Source: Bacilli bacterium
Lineage (GTDB): Bacteria; Bacillota_I; Bacilli_A; RFN20; CAG-826
Assembly: GCA_017531065.1 (NCBI GenBank)
Contig: JAFXLR010000008.1
Coordinates: forward strand, 1 to 6,958
Reading direction: 5' to 3'
DNA length: 6,958 bases
Made by a program: the position numbers and the translations under genes. Below, in pieces: positions 1 to 6,557 of this stretch (position 1 is its first letter; each line of letters opens with the position of its first letter). The notes below the pieces were generated by a model, which saw only the letters and a list, made by a program, of their open reading frames with translations, did not search any database and was not told the DNA's origin.

Positions 1-1074
1 CAAAAAAACCTCTGGGACGTATCTGATCGCATCGGCGGCCATCTCGAATGGTTCGAATTCGATTTTGTAGGCGTATGGTGCGCTTGAGGTTCTCTTGAGG
101 ACAGCCATCATTCCACTCTTACCTTCGAGAAGGGCTTTGACGCAAGCTTCGCCACAGGCGATAGCGGCTTCAATATCGACTTCTGAAGCAAGGATGGAGG
201 AAGCACGCATCGAGGTGCTTAACACGGTGACGCGGGTTGGGAGATGGAGATCTTCTTTGACGCGGGATTGGAGAGCGTAGGCAACGCCTTCGAGCTGAGC
301 GTGGCCGAACGCGTCGATGTCATCGCTTTGGACACCGATGTCGATGCCTTCGCTTAAAGCCACCACCGCATATCCTTTTTGGAGATAGACGCGGCTAAGA
401 TCCTCATAGAACTTCTTCTGGTCGAGTTTGACTTCTGGGAGAAGGATGAAGTCTGGGCGGCAATCTTCTGGGAGAGCGTCGGCACTGGCGGTAAGCCAGC
501 CGGTATCTCTACCCATGATCTCGACGAATAAGACTTTGCCTTTCTTATAGGAACGGACATCAAGGATAAGGGACTTGAGGGCGTTCATGACATAAAGGGC
601 GGCACTCGGGAAGCCAAGGGCGAAGTCAGTGCCCATAAGGTCATTGTCGACAGTCTTTGGGACACCCATGACTTTGAGGTCAAGTCCTTTCTCTTTCGCA
701 AGATGGCTAAGTCTCATGCAGGTATTCATGGAGTCGTTTCCGCCATTGACGAGAAGACCGTTGATGTTATGTTTCTTGAGGGTTTCCATGATTTTGCCAA
801 AGACTGGGTCATTGAAATCCTTTGGAAGCTTGTAGCGGGAAGAATGGAGGATCTGACCTGGGGTTTGGGTAAGGAGGTTGATATCCTTCTCATCCTCAGC
901 GAACAAATCGACGAGATTGTCATCGATGAGGCCTTCAACACCATAGAGGGAGCCATAAAGGGCTTCGATCTCGTTTGGATGCTTCTTGGCTTCTCTCACG
1001 ACACCGCAAAGGGAAGAATTGATGACGGCAGTCGGTCCACCGCTTTGGAAATAGACGATTCTCATCTTGCTCAT
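1..1074 (-). CDS. pfp: 6-phosphofructokinase, pyrophosphate-dependent type (3' end outside window)
   Basis: Phosphorylates fructose 6-phosphate to fructose 1,6-bisphosphate in cytoplasmic glycolysis. The frame is open for 358 codons and leaves the window without a stop; the family usually runs near 400 residues or more, so roughly the last tenth is missing. Seen: an N-terminal phosphate-binding SGGPTAVIN (residues 11-19), GGNDS (111-115), PKTVDND (139-145, with D143 the expected catalytic base), MGRDTGW (187-193) and SEG (241-243). From family knowledge, ATP enzymes carry Gly in GGDGS and in PGTIDND; here these are Asp114 and Lys140, the signature of pyrophosphate use. Asn113 replaces the usual Mg-ligand Asp, which I believe is common in clostridial relatives. 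The ATG at 1074 is chosen because AGGAG (1086-1090 on the complement) lies 11 bases upstream; the Met three codons later would be 20 bases away. PPi use is inferred from motifs only. Confidence 0.93.
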   Translation of the reverse strand, partial: MSKMRIVYFQSGGPTAVINSSLCGVVREAKKHPNEIEALYGSLYGVEGLIDDNLVDLFAEDEKDINLLTQTPGQILHSSRYKLPKDFNDPVFGKIMETLKKHNINGLLVNGGNDSMNTCMRLSHLAKEKGLDLKVMGVPKTVDNDLMGTDFALGFPSAALYVMNALKSLILDVRSYKKGKVLFVEIMGRDTGWLTASADALPEDCRPDFILLPEVKLDQKKFYEDLSRVYLQKGYAVVALSEGIDIGVQSDDIDAFGHAQLEGVAYALQSRVKEDLHLPTRVTVLSTSMRASSILASEVDIEAAIACGEACVKALLEGKSGMMAVLKRTSSAPYAYKIEFEPFEMAADAIRYVPEVFL

Positions 1075-1099
1075 AAAAATATTTTCTCCTATATGAACT

Positions 1100-1114
1100 G
1101 ATATCTTTGATATC
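1100..1114. repeat. GATATC-N3-GATATC repeat at the phosphofructokinase promoter
   Basis: Two copies of the self-complementary hexamer GATATC are separated by three bases, giving both a direct and an inverted repeat. The element overlaps the downstream edge of the putative -10 and the expected transcription start, where a repressor would act. It matches no operator I know (not a cre site). Function is speculative and a chance AT-rich repeat is possible. Confidence 0.3.
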
Positions 1115-1120
1115 TTAGCA
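1112..1120 (-). promoter_or_regulatory. Extended -10 promoter candidate for the phosphofructokinase gene
   Basis: On the minus strand this reads TGCTAAGAT, a TG-n extended -10 with a 5/6 match to TATAAT. No good -35 lies 17-18 bases upstream, where the sequence is the terminator stem of the preceding operon. A start about 7 bases downstream gives a leader of roughly 30 bases containing the AGGAG site. The position directly behind the terminator fits a gene needing its own promoter. Prediction by eye only. Confidence 0.45.
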
Positions 1121-1155
1121 CAAAAAGAAAACCGCCTGATAGATAATCAAGCGGT
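1121..1155 (-). terminator. Rho-independent terminator of the pot operon
   Basis: On the minus strand, ACCGCTTGAT, a 5-base loop (TATCT) and ATCAGGCGGT form a 10-bp stem with one G-U pair, followed by TTTTCTTTTTG. It begins about 25 bases after the potD stop. The complement also ends in CTTTTT, so the hairpin could work in both directions, but no plus-strand gene is seen reading into it. Confidence 0.88.
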
Positions 1156-1180
1156 CTTTTTAATGATTGTTTTAAGTCTC

Positions 1181-2557
1181 TTAGAAGGAAGCGGTGAATT
1201 CGTTCCACATCTTGTAGAGAGCGGCATTGCCTTCAGCGCCGAAATCTTTCATGATCGCGCATCTGTTGATGACCTCTTCGGATGGGTACTGAGCGTCGAA
1301 CTGACGACCTCTTTCCTCACTTGGGATAAGGATCTTGGCCTCTTCGCCTTCTGGAAGGGTTCCTTCGAAGAAGTAAGAAAGGTCACATTCGTCGCATTCC
1401 TCTTCGCTATATTCCTCTGGATCGGCTTCGTACCAATCTTTGACGGTTTCCCAAATGGCCTCACCGGCGATGGCGGAAGTATATCCGACGGCTTCCATGT
1501 TCTTGGCGGCCACTTCTGGCTTGGCAAGGAAATCAAGGAAGGCTTTGGCGGCTTCGACGTTGGCGCCTTTTGGCATGCACCAACCATCGAACCAGACGTT
1601 GGAACCTTCTTCTGGGATCTCGTAAGCAAGGGTGACTGGGTTATTGGCGGCTTCGGCTTCATCCATCGAGAAGACGCTGTCACCGGACCAGGCTAAGTTG
1701 GCATAGATGTTGCCAAGAACCATATCGGACTTGCCTTCGTCGACCTCAAGGGTGACATTGCCAGTGAGCTCAGAGAGAGCGGCTTTGACTTTGGCGATGG
1801 TCTCGCTGTCATGTCTATTGAAGATCTCAGAGAGGGCATCGTTATAGGCCTTGTCGGTCAAGGTGCCGGCTTCATGCTGCTCTTTAAGAGTGATGGTCTC
1901 GTCTTTATAGACGTGCATGACGGCGGTGAAGTAAGTATCGCGGACACTGTCTTTGATGGTGATCTTCTTCTTGAGGCTATTGCCTTTGAGGTCATTGCCT
2001 GGATTCCACTGGAAATCCCAAGAAGAGACCTGTTCCTGAGAAACGTATTCAGGATTGTAGGTGTAACCCATGGTTCCCCAGAAATATGGGACGGCGAAAT
2101 CGCTGAAGTTGTTGCTGTCGAATAATTCTTTGATGTATGGGGAAGTATTGGCGGTGACGTTATCAAGGCCTTCGGTGTACTTCTTGTTGGCTTTGTCATA
2201 GCCTAAAGATTCGAGCATGCCTTCGCTTTGCATCTTCTGAATCATGTAGTCAGATGGGCAAACGAGGTCAGCCTTGACGAGTTTCTGACTGATTTTGGTG
2301 TACATGGTCTCGTTGGTGTCGAAGGTCTTGTAGTTGACTTTGATCTTCTGGCCATCGTGGCTTTCGGCATAGGCTTTCTCGAAGGCAAGGATGGTCGAAT
2401 CCTCTAATGGGTTGCCTTTGGCATCGACACCTTCGTAGATGTAGTCTTCCCAGTTGTAGACGGTGAGGGTGATGACTCCGTCATCGCCACCGCAGCTAGC
2501 GAGTCCGCCTAAGCTGATGAGTGCGGAAACGCCTAAGATGAGTGCGCTTTTTTTCAT
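1181..2557 (-). CDS. potD: Spermidine/putrescine-binding lipoprotein PotD
   Basis: Extracellular substrate-binding protein that delivers polyamine to the PotBC channel. It starts with a lipoprotein signal: KK, a hydrophobic run, then LASC with Cys22 as the lipidation site. Motifs of the PotD family are in order: YNWEDY (34-39), PSDY (101-104), PYFWGTMGY (157-165), AWSGD (289-293), VWFDGW (321-326) and a late YPSEEVINRC (424-433). By alignment from memory, Trp36, Tyr39, Tyr104, Trp290, Trp322 and Asp324 match E. coli PotD ligand residues Trp34, Tyr37, Tyr85, Trp229, Trp255 and Asp257. At 458 residues it is about 110 longer than E. coli PotD. Extra length includes the signal region, a helical segment near 220-260, and an acidic insert near 376-412 with a CDEC motif. 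AGGAGG lies 8 bases before the ATG. Last gene of the operon, 20 bases after potC. Whether it prefers spermidine or putrescine cannot be read from the sequence. Confidence 0.95.
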   Translation of the reverse strand: MKKSALILGVSALISLGGLASCGGDDGVITLTVYNWEDYIYEGVDAKGNPLEDSTILAFEKAYAESHDGQKIKVNYKTFDTNETMYTKISQKLVKADLVCPSDYMIQKMQSEGMLESLGYDKANKKYTEGLDNVTANTSPYIKELFDSNNFSDFAVPYFWGTMGYTYNPEYVSQEQVSSWDFQWNPGNDLKGNSLKKKITIKDSVRDTYFTAVMHVYKDETITLKEQHEAGTLTDKAYNDALSEIFNRHDSETIAKVKAALSELTGNVTLEVDEGKSDMVLGNIYANLAWSGDSVFSMDEAEAANNPVTLAYEIPEEGSNVWFDGWCMPKGANVEAAKAFLDFLAKPEVAAKNMEAVGYTSAIAGEAIWETVKDWYEADPEEYSEEECDECDLSYFFEGTLPEGEEAKILIPSEERGRQFDAQYPSEEVINRCAIMKDFGAEGNAALYKMWNEFTASF

Positions 2558-2577
2558 TTCTAATTCCTCCTATAAAA

Positions 2578-3468
2578 TTAGATTTTTTTCGCTTTGCGAT
2601 TATTTACTATCGTGTAGCCAATCATGACCGCGACGATGAGTACAAAGATGATGGTCGTGAAGGATCTGATCTGGATTGGGATGGCTCCTTTCGCAAGCGT
2701 TCCTTGCACGTAGGTCGAGACGGTCTGGAAATCCATACCTTCCGACGGTTTGGTGAATTCGGTGATGACAAAGTCATCGAGTGAGAGAGTCATTGAAATC
2801 ATGAAGCCCGAGAAGATGCCTGGAAGGAGATCTGGGATCATGACTTTGAAGAGGGCGCCGCTTCTGCTTGCACCAAGATCCATCGCAGCCTCGTAGAGGG
2901 ATGGGTCCATCTGCTCAAGCTTTGGCTGGACGTTGATGACGACGAATGGGATCGTGAGAACCATATGTCCGATGATGAGGGAGAAGGCGCTCGTTGGGAG
3001 CTTAAGCCAGGCAAAGAGGATGACAAGCGAGAGGGCCATGACGATCTCAGCGTTGACGATCGGGATCTCGTTAGCGAAATTGAAGACGGCTTTGAACTTC
3101 TTCCCAAGGAAATGCATGCCGATGGCGCCAGCGGTTCCTAAGACGGTTGAGAGAGTTGAGGCAACGATGGCCACCCAAAGGGTGTTCCAAGCGGCTTCCC
3201 AAATCTGCTGGGCAAAGGCGTTTTTCGGGTTGAAGAGGGTACTATAGCAATCGAGATTGAACCCCTGCCACTTACCGATGACGTTAGCGTCGGTGAAGCT
3301 ATAAAGGATGAGGTACATGATTGGGAGATACATGACGAGAAGCATGATCCAAACAAAGGTAAGGGCCACTGCTTTCTTGGCTTTCTCCCTTTTCTCTTTT
3401 CTTTGAAGAGAACGGTTGGTCTCTTCCATCTCCATGTTAGGAGCATTCATAACAAGTTCTTTTTCCAT
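2578..3468 (-). CDS. potC: Polyamine ABC transporter permease PotC
   Basis: One of the two membrane subunits forming the polyamine channel. The 296 residues hold a charged cytoplasmic N-terminus (1-32) and six likely membrane segments, the first near 33-57. Family features seen: PIVNAEIVMALSL (136-148), the EAA loop (EAAMDLGA at 193-200, continuing to Pro212) that docks on the ATPase, and SLDDFVITEF (229-238), typical of PotC. The N-terminal tail is about 20-25 residues longer than in E. coli and rich in Glu, Lys and Met. The ATG at 3468 is chosen because AAGGAG sits about 10 bases upstream inside the end of potB; later Met codons (residues 7, 12, 14) lack such a site. It begins 2 bases after the potB stop, so translational coupling is likely. 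Confidence 0.95.
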   Translation of the reverse strand: MEKELVMNAPNMEMEETNRSLQRKEKREKAKKAVALTFVWIMLLVMYLPIMYLILYSFTDANVIGKWQGFNLDCYSTLFNPKNAFAQQIWEAAWNTLWVAIVASTLSTVLGTAGAIGMHFLGKKFKAVFNFANEIPIVNAEIVMALSLVILFAWLKLPTSAFSLIIGHMVLTIPFVVINVQPKLEQMDPSLYEAAMDLGASRSGALFKVMIPDLLPGIFSGFMISMTLSLDDFVITEFTKPSEGMDFQTVSTYVQGTLAKGAIPIQIRSFTTIIFVLIVAVMIGYTIVNNRKAKKI

Positions 3469-3470
3469 TG

Positions 3471-4592
3471 TTACCTGGCTCCTTTCTTCTTCTCGCTGAA
3501 GAAATTCTCAAAGATGACGGAAAGTCCGATGAGGGCGAGCATGATGATGGCGTAGACGCTGCCAACATTAAGTTGGGAATGAAGGAACTGATGCTCGATT
3601 TGGCCACCGATGAGCTTGATGGTGCGTCCCGATAAGGCATCGGTGATGACGTAAGAGGACATCGTCGGCATGAAGGTCATCGTAGCCGCTGAAACGATGC
3701 CAGGGATCGTCATTGGGACGATGGTCTTGAAGAAGACCTGGACTGGGGAAGCACCAAGGTCAGCGGCCGCCTCAATCTGGCTCTTATCGAGTTTGAGCAT
3801 CGTGTTATAGAGAGGGAGGATGGCGAATGGGAGGTAGTTATAGACCATGCCGATGATGGAACAAACCCATGGATGTAAGGCAGGATCGAGGCCAAAGAAG
3901 ATGAGAAGTTGTTTCGTGGCGATGGTTCTGATGACGAAGTTGATCCACATTGGGAGAAGGAACAGATAAACAAGGACAATGTTCTTGTTCCACTTCGAAT
4001 TGGCGAGGATATAGGCGATTGGATAGGCGATGAGGATGCAGATGACGGTCGTAAGGGCCGCAACACCTAAGGATTGGCCGATGACTTTGAAGGTCGTCAC
4101 ACTGCTATCGCCCTCAAAGACCGACTTGAAGTTCTTGAGTGTGATAAGCCCGGTCGTTGGATCCGAGAAGGCATAGTAGAAGATGAGAAGGATAGGAAGG
4201 ATGATGAAAAGGATGAGGAAGATGCCATAAGGCATGCAAAGCCACTTGCGGGTCTCGCGAGTCTTCTTCTTGGTCGCAAGGCCAGTCTTTTTCTTTGCAC
4301 TTACATAATGTTGTTGATGAGAAAGTGAATTCTTTTTGTCGGTGCGGACAGGGTATCCGTATTCAGAATCTCTTAAAAACATTGCGATTCCAGCAACAAC
4401 GCTCACAAAAAGTAAGCAACAAACTGAAAAGCCAACCCCAAACGTTTCGCGTTCATCAATTCTCTTGAAAACGCGGATCGTCATAGGAACCATCCACAGA
4501 AGAGGTACAATGGCGAGGCCAAAGACAACCGTGGAAAGGACGATGAACACTTTTATGATCGAATCAAACCCGGATTTGGTTGAAGTTTCCAT
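3471..4592 (-). CDS. potB: Polyamine ABC transporter permease PotB with an extra N-terminal two-helix module
   Basis: The second channel subunit. The usual PotB begins near residue 112 (TRETRKWLCMPYG), with six membrane segments following and an EAA loop at 274-293 (EAAADLGAS, then Phe288 and Pro293); SSYVITDALSG (312-322) is also typical. At 373 residues it is about 90-100 longer than E. coli PotB. The extra part has two hydrophobic segments (about 12-37 and 52-73) joined by a charged loop (RVFKRIDERE), then a polar Lys-rich linker (74-115). Two added helices keep the parity, so the core topology need not change. No in-frame ATG, GTG or TTG with a ribosome binding site lies between the second extra helix and the core, while the ATG at 4592 has AAGG in the potA end 9 bases upstream, so the fusion looks translated. 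Codons in the extra part (TTT, GTT, TTA, GGA) differ from the ATC/TTC/GTC-rich core. Core call is secure; the role of the extra module is unknown. Confidence 0.93.
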   Translation of the reverse strand: METSTKSGFDSIIKVFIVLSTVVFGLAIVPLLWMVPMTIRVFKRIDERETFGVGFSVCCLLFVSVVAGIAMFLRDSEYGYPVRTDKKNSLSHQQHYVSAKKKTGLATKKKTRETRKWLCMPYGIFLILFIILPILLIFYYAFSDPTTGLITLKNFKSVFEGDSSVTTFKVIGQSLGVAALTTVICILIAYPIAYILANSKWNKNIVLVYLFLLPMWINFVIRTIATKQLLIFFGLDPALHPWVCSIIGMVYNYLPFAILPLYNTMLKLDKSQIEAAADLGASPVQVFFKTIVPMTIPGIVSAATMTFMPTMSSYVITDALSGRTIKLIGGQIEHQFLHSQLNVGSVYAIIMLALIGLSVIFENFFSEKKKGAR

Positions 4593-4598
4593 TTTCCC

Positions 4599-6146
4599 TT
4601 ACCTTCCACCTTTGAGCTTGACTTCGACGCCACCCTCTTTGATGACAAGAGAGACGTTGTCGCCGATATTCCAGAGGTCTGGGGTGTTGACGATGAATTC
4701 TTCATCGACATCCTGATTCCAGACGGTTACTTCGTAATGGTCGCCAAGATAAATCATGTTGATGATCTCGCCGTGTAAGTCAGAGGCGTTTGGATCATCA
4801 GAAAGCTCAAGGTCATCGAAACCGACTTCGACGGAAACCTGAAGTCCCTCGACATCCCTTTCTTCACCCTTGTCGTTAATAAGGGTGCCTTCTTCGCTAA
4901 GATGATAGCCTGGGAAGAGCTTAAGGACATCGAAATTGGCGTGGATGCCAGCAAAGCTGACGTGGCAGTGTTTGGTAAGATGGCCATCGTAGTAGTTGGA
5001 AGTGAATGGCTTCTTCATGATCTGGATGTTCTCTGGATCGACGGAGAGACCGACGATGCTATCTTCTTCGAAGTTCTTGGTCGATTGGGCGATCATCTCG
5101 TTTTTGCCAATCATCGTGATGTATTCGTAATGCATGCCTTTGAAGATCTTGGAAACGATCTTGGCATTGACGGTGCCTTTGTCTTTGGCTGAGATGATGA
5201 CGTCCTCTGGACGGATGACGACGTCAACCTTCTCGTTGAGGGCGAATTTGCCTTCGTCGGCTGGGTCGCTATCGAAGGAAGCGCCAAGGAATTTGATCTT
5301 GTTCCCCTTCTGGACGGTGCCGGTGAAGATGGAGGATTCACCGATGAAGTCAGCGACGAAAGCGTTCTTTGGCTCGTCGTAGATCTCTTTTGGGGTGCCA
5401 ACTTGCTGGATTTCGCCATCAGACATGACGACGATGGTGTCGGACATGGTGAGGGCTTCTTCCTGGTCGTGAGTAACATAGATGAAAGTGATGCCAAGCT
5501 TCTTATGCATGGCTTTGAGCTCGAGCTGCATCTCCTTCCTCATCTTGAGGTCGAGAGCGCCTAAAGGCTCATCGAGGAGAAGGATCTCTGGCTCATTGAC
5601 GATGGCACGGGCGATGGCGATTCTTTGCTGTTGTCCGCCAGAGAGGGTTGAGACCGCTCTCTTTTCAAAGCCTTCAAGGTCAACAAGATTGAGGGCGTAC
5701 TTAACTTTCGCTCTGATCTCGTCTTTGGTGAGCTTCCTTTTTTCGTAGAGCTGATTGCCGTTCTCGTCGAGCATAAGTTTGCCTTCTTTGTTCTTGAGAG
5801 GCTTGGTTAAATCATCGACCCTCTTATACTGAAGGCCGAAAGCGATGTTCTTATAGATATTGAGATGGGTGAAGAGGGCGTAACGCTGGAAGACGGTGTT
5901 GATTGGTCTTTTGTATGGTGGGATGAGGGAAATATCCTGACCATTGAGAAGAATCTGGCCGCTTGTTGGCATATCAAAGCCAGCGATCATTCTAAGGGTT
6001 GTGGTCTTACCACATCCGGAAGGTCCAAGGAAGGTGACGAACTCACCGCGTTTGATATCGAGATTGAAGTCATCGACAGCCGTGAAAGACTTGTCGAAAA
6101 CCTTGCAGACATTCTTTAACGAAATGATTGTGTTCTCAGCGTTCAT
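4599..6146 (-). CDS. potA: Polyamine ABC transporter ATPase PotA, enlarged form
   Basis: Cytoplasmic ATPase that powers polyamine import through PotBC. Seen in order: Walker A GPSGCGKTT (41-49), Q-loop Gln87, signature LSGGQQQR (168-175), Walker B ILLLDEP (188-194), switch His226, then FIGESSIFTG (267-276), which opens the C-terminal regulatory part. All catalytic motifs are intact. At 515 residues it is about 140 longer than E. coli PotA. Two additions explain this: a charged insert at about 109-145 in the helical subdomain, and a C-terminal extension. A complete TOBE-like unit (about 325-378, with KIFKGMHYEY and GLSVDPENIQIM) is followed by a spacer and a second similar unit (about 457-510, with IYLGDHYEV). 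GGAGG sits 7 bases before the ATG at 6146, an ideal start. First gene of the operon, 6 bases ahead of potB. From memory, mycoplasma PotA proteins are also enlarged. Confidence 0.95.
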   Translation of the reverse strand: MNAENTIISLKNVCKVFDKSFTAVDDFNLDIKRGEFVTFLGPSGCGKTTTLRMIAGFDMPTSGQILLNGQDISLIPPYKRPINTVFQRYALFTHLNIYKNIAFGLQYKRVDDLTKPLKNKEGKLMLDENGNQLYEKRKLTKDEIRAKVKYALNLVDLEGFEKRAVSTLSGGQQQRIAIARAIVNEPEILLLDEPLGALDLKMRKEMQLELKAMHKKLGITFIYVTHDQEEALTMSDTIVVMSDGEIQQVGTPKEIYDEPKNAFVADFIGESSIFTGTVQKGNKIKFLGASFDSDPADEGKFALNEKVDVVIRPEDVIISAKDKGTVNAKIVSKIFKGMHYEYITMIGKNEMIAQSTKNFEEDSIVGLSVDPENIQIMKKPFTSNYYDGHLTKHCHVSFAGIHANFDVLKLFPGYHLSEEGTLINDKGEERDVEGLQVSVEVGFDDLELSDDPNASDLHGEIINMIYLGDHYEVTVWNQDVDEEFIVNTPDLWNIGDNVSLVIKEGGVEVKLKGGR

Positions 6147-6196
6147 TTTCGTGCCTCCATACCCTCTTAGAAACAGGTAAACGAATGCCAGTAATT

Positions 6197-6217
6197 CCAG
6201 GTCATTTTTTGACTAGG
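6197..6217. repeat. Imperfect inverted repeat in the potA leader
   Basis: CCAGGTCA and TGACTAGG flank five T residues; six of the eight positions are complementary, with the GTCA/TGAC core perfect. It lies between the putative promoter and potA, a position fitting an operator or a weak leader hairpin. No known regulator motif is recognised. Confidence 0.35.
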
Positions 6218-6233
6218 AAACTTGACGCGAAAA

Positions 6234-6262
6234 ATAATGCATTAAAAGGTCACAAAAAACAA
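6234..6262 (-). promoter_or_regulatory. Possible pot operon promoter
   Basis: On the minus strand TTGTTT (6257-6262) and CATTAT (6234-6239) are separated by 17 bases, a 4/6 match at each hexamer. Initiation near 6227 would give a leader of about 80 bases before potA. The surroundings are AT-rich, so chance matches are easy and other promoters upstream are possible. Confidence 0.3.
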
Positions 6263-6304
6263 CAAAATTTTTCACACATTTTTCGATAAAATTTTCGTGA
6301 AGGT

Positions 6305-6321
6305 TTTTGAAAATTTCAAAA
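6305..6321. repeat. Perfect 8-1-8 palindrome
   Basis: TTTTGAAA, a central A, then TTTCAAAA form a perfect inverted repeat with a one-base centre. The n-1-n symmetry resembles operators of Fur-family regulators (7-1-7), but the sequence is not a known Fur, Zur or PerR consensus. It lies about 65 bases upstream of the putative pot promoter start. The AT-rich context raises the odds of chance. Confidence 0.4.
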
Positions 6322-6403
6322 GTGGGCATTTTGTGGGACTTATCGAAGTTTCCCTAGCATTTTTTGGGTCAATATTTTTTTGATTTTTTTTGAAAATTTT
6401 TGG

Positions 6404-6428
6404 CCACTTTTTTTCCCAAAAAAACTGG
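6404..6428. repeat. Inverted repeat with T7/A7 arms
   Basis: CCAC plus seven T, a CCC loop, then seven A plus CTGG. The arms are 11 bases long with one mismatch (C opposite C). In RNA of either strand this forms a mostly A-U hairpin. There is no U-run directly after it on the plus strand, so it is not a standard terminator. Confidence 0.45.
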
Positions 6429-6441
6429 TTCGGTTTTTGAA

Positions 6442-6479
6442 GGGGTTTTTTGGGGTCATTTTTGGGGTGGTTTTTTGGG
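6442..6479 (+). other. Four G-tracts separated by T-rich spacers (G-quadruplex candidate)
   Basis: Plus-strand GGGG at 6442-6445, 6452-6455 and 6464-6467, then GGG at 6477-6479, with spacers of 6, 8 and 9 bases that are mostly T. The pattern looks like degenerate G4T4-type repeats. Three-layer quadruplex folding is possible on the plus strand or its RNA, though the long loops make it weak. No function is shown. Confidence 0.4.
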
Positions 6480-6498
6480 TTCGCGCGTGCGCGCAACC
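6478..6498. repeat. GC-rich hairpin with alternating CG tract
   Basis: GGTT plus CGCGC, a two-base GT loop, then GCGCG, one bulged C and AACC give a nine-pair stem. The core from 6482 is strictly alternating pyrimidine-purine for about 14 bases, a Z-DNA-prone pattern. On the plus strand it is followed by ATATTTTTATG, so a weak terminator or attenuator is possible, but the T-run is short and interrupted. Confidence 0.5.
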
Positions 6499-6557
6499 AT
6501 ATTTTTATGCAAAGAAACACGCGATTCGGATGGGGCTTTTTTTGAATGTCCTTTTCT

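Noticed and set aside
1163..1696. Long plus-strand open frame of 177 codons across the end of potD
   Set aside because: It lies wholly opposite the well-supported potD frame, has no ribosome binding site, and its composition is the expected mirror of PotD codons.
2542..2784. Plus-strand open frame of 80 codons across the potD-potC junction
   Set aside because: It is opposite the end of potC and has no ribosome binding site or recognisable domain.
6442..6479. Real telomeric repeat or chromosome end
   Set aside because: The repeats are few, degenerate and lie between ordinary bacterial genes.
6361..6500. CRISPR array or replication origin
   Set aside because: Repeat spacing is irregular with no unique spacers of constant length, and I see no DnaA-box cluster.
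6478..6515. Standard intrinsic terminator on the plus strand
   Set aside because: The T-run after the stem is short and interrupted, and no plus-strand gene upstream needs terminating. Kept only as a hairpin.
6272..6520. Minus-strand open frame of 82 codons in the intergenic region, rich in Lys, Pro and Asn
   Set aside because: The peptide is a low-complexity read-out of the C4A5-like repeats, and no ribosome binding site precedes its start.
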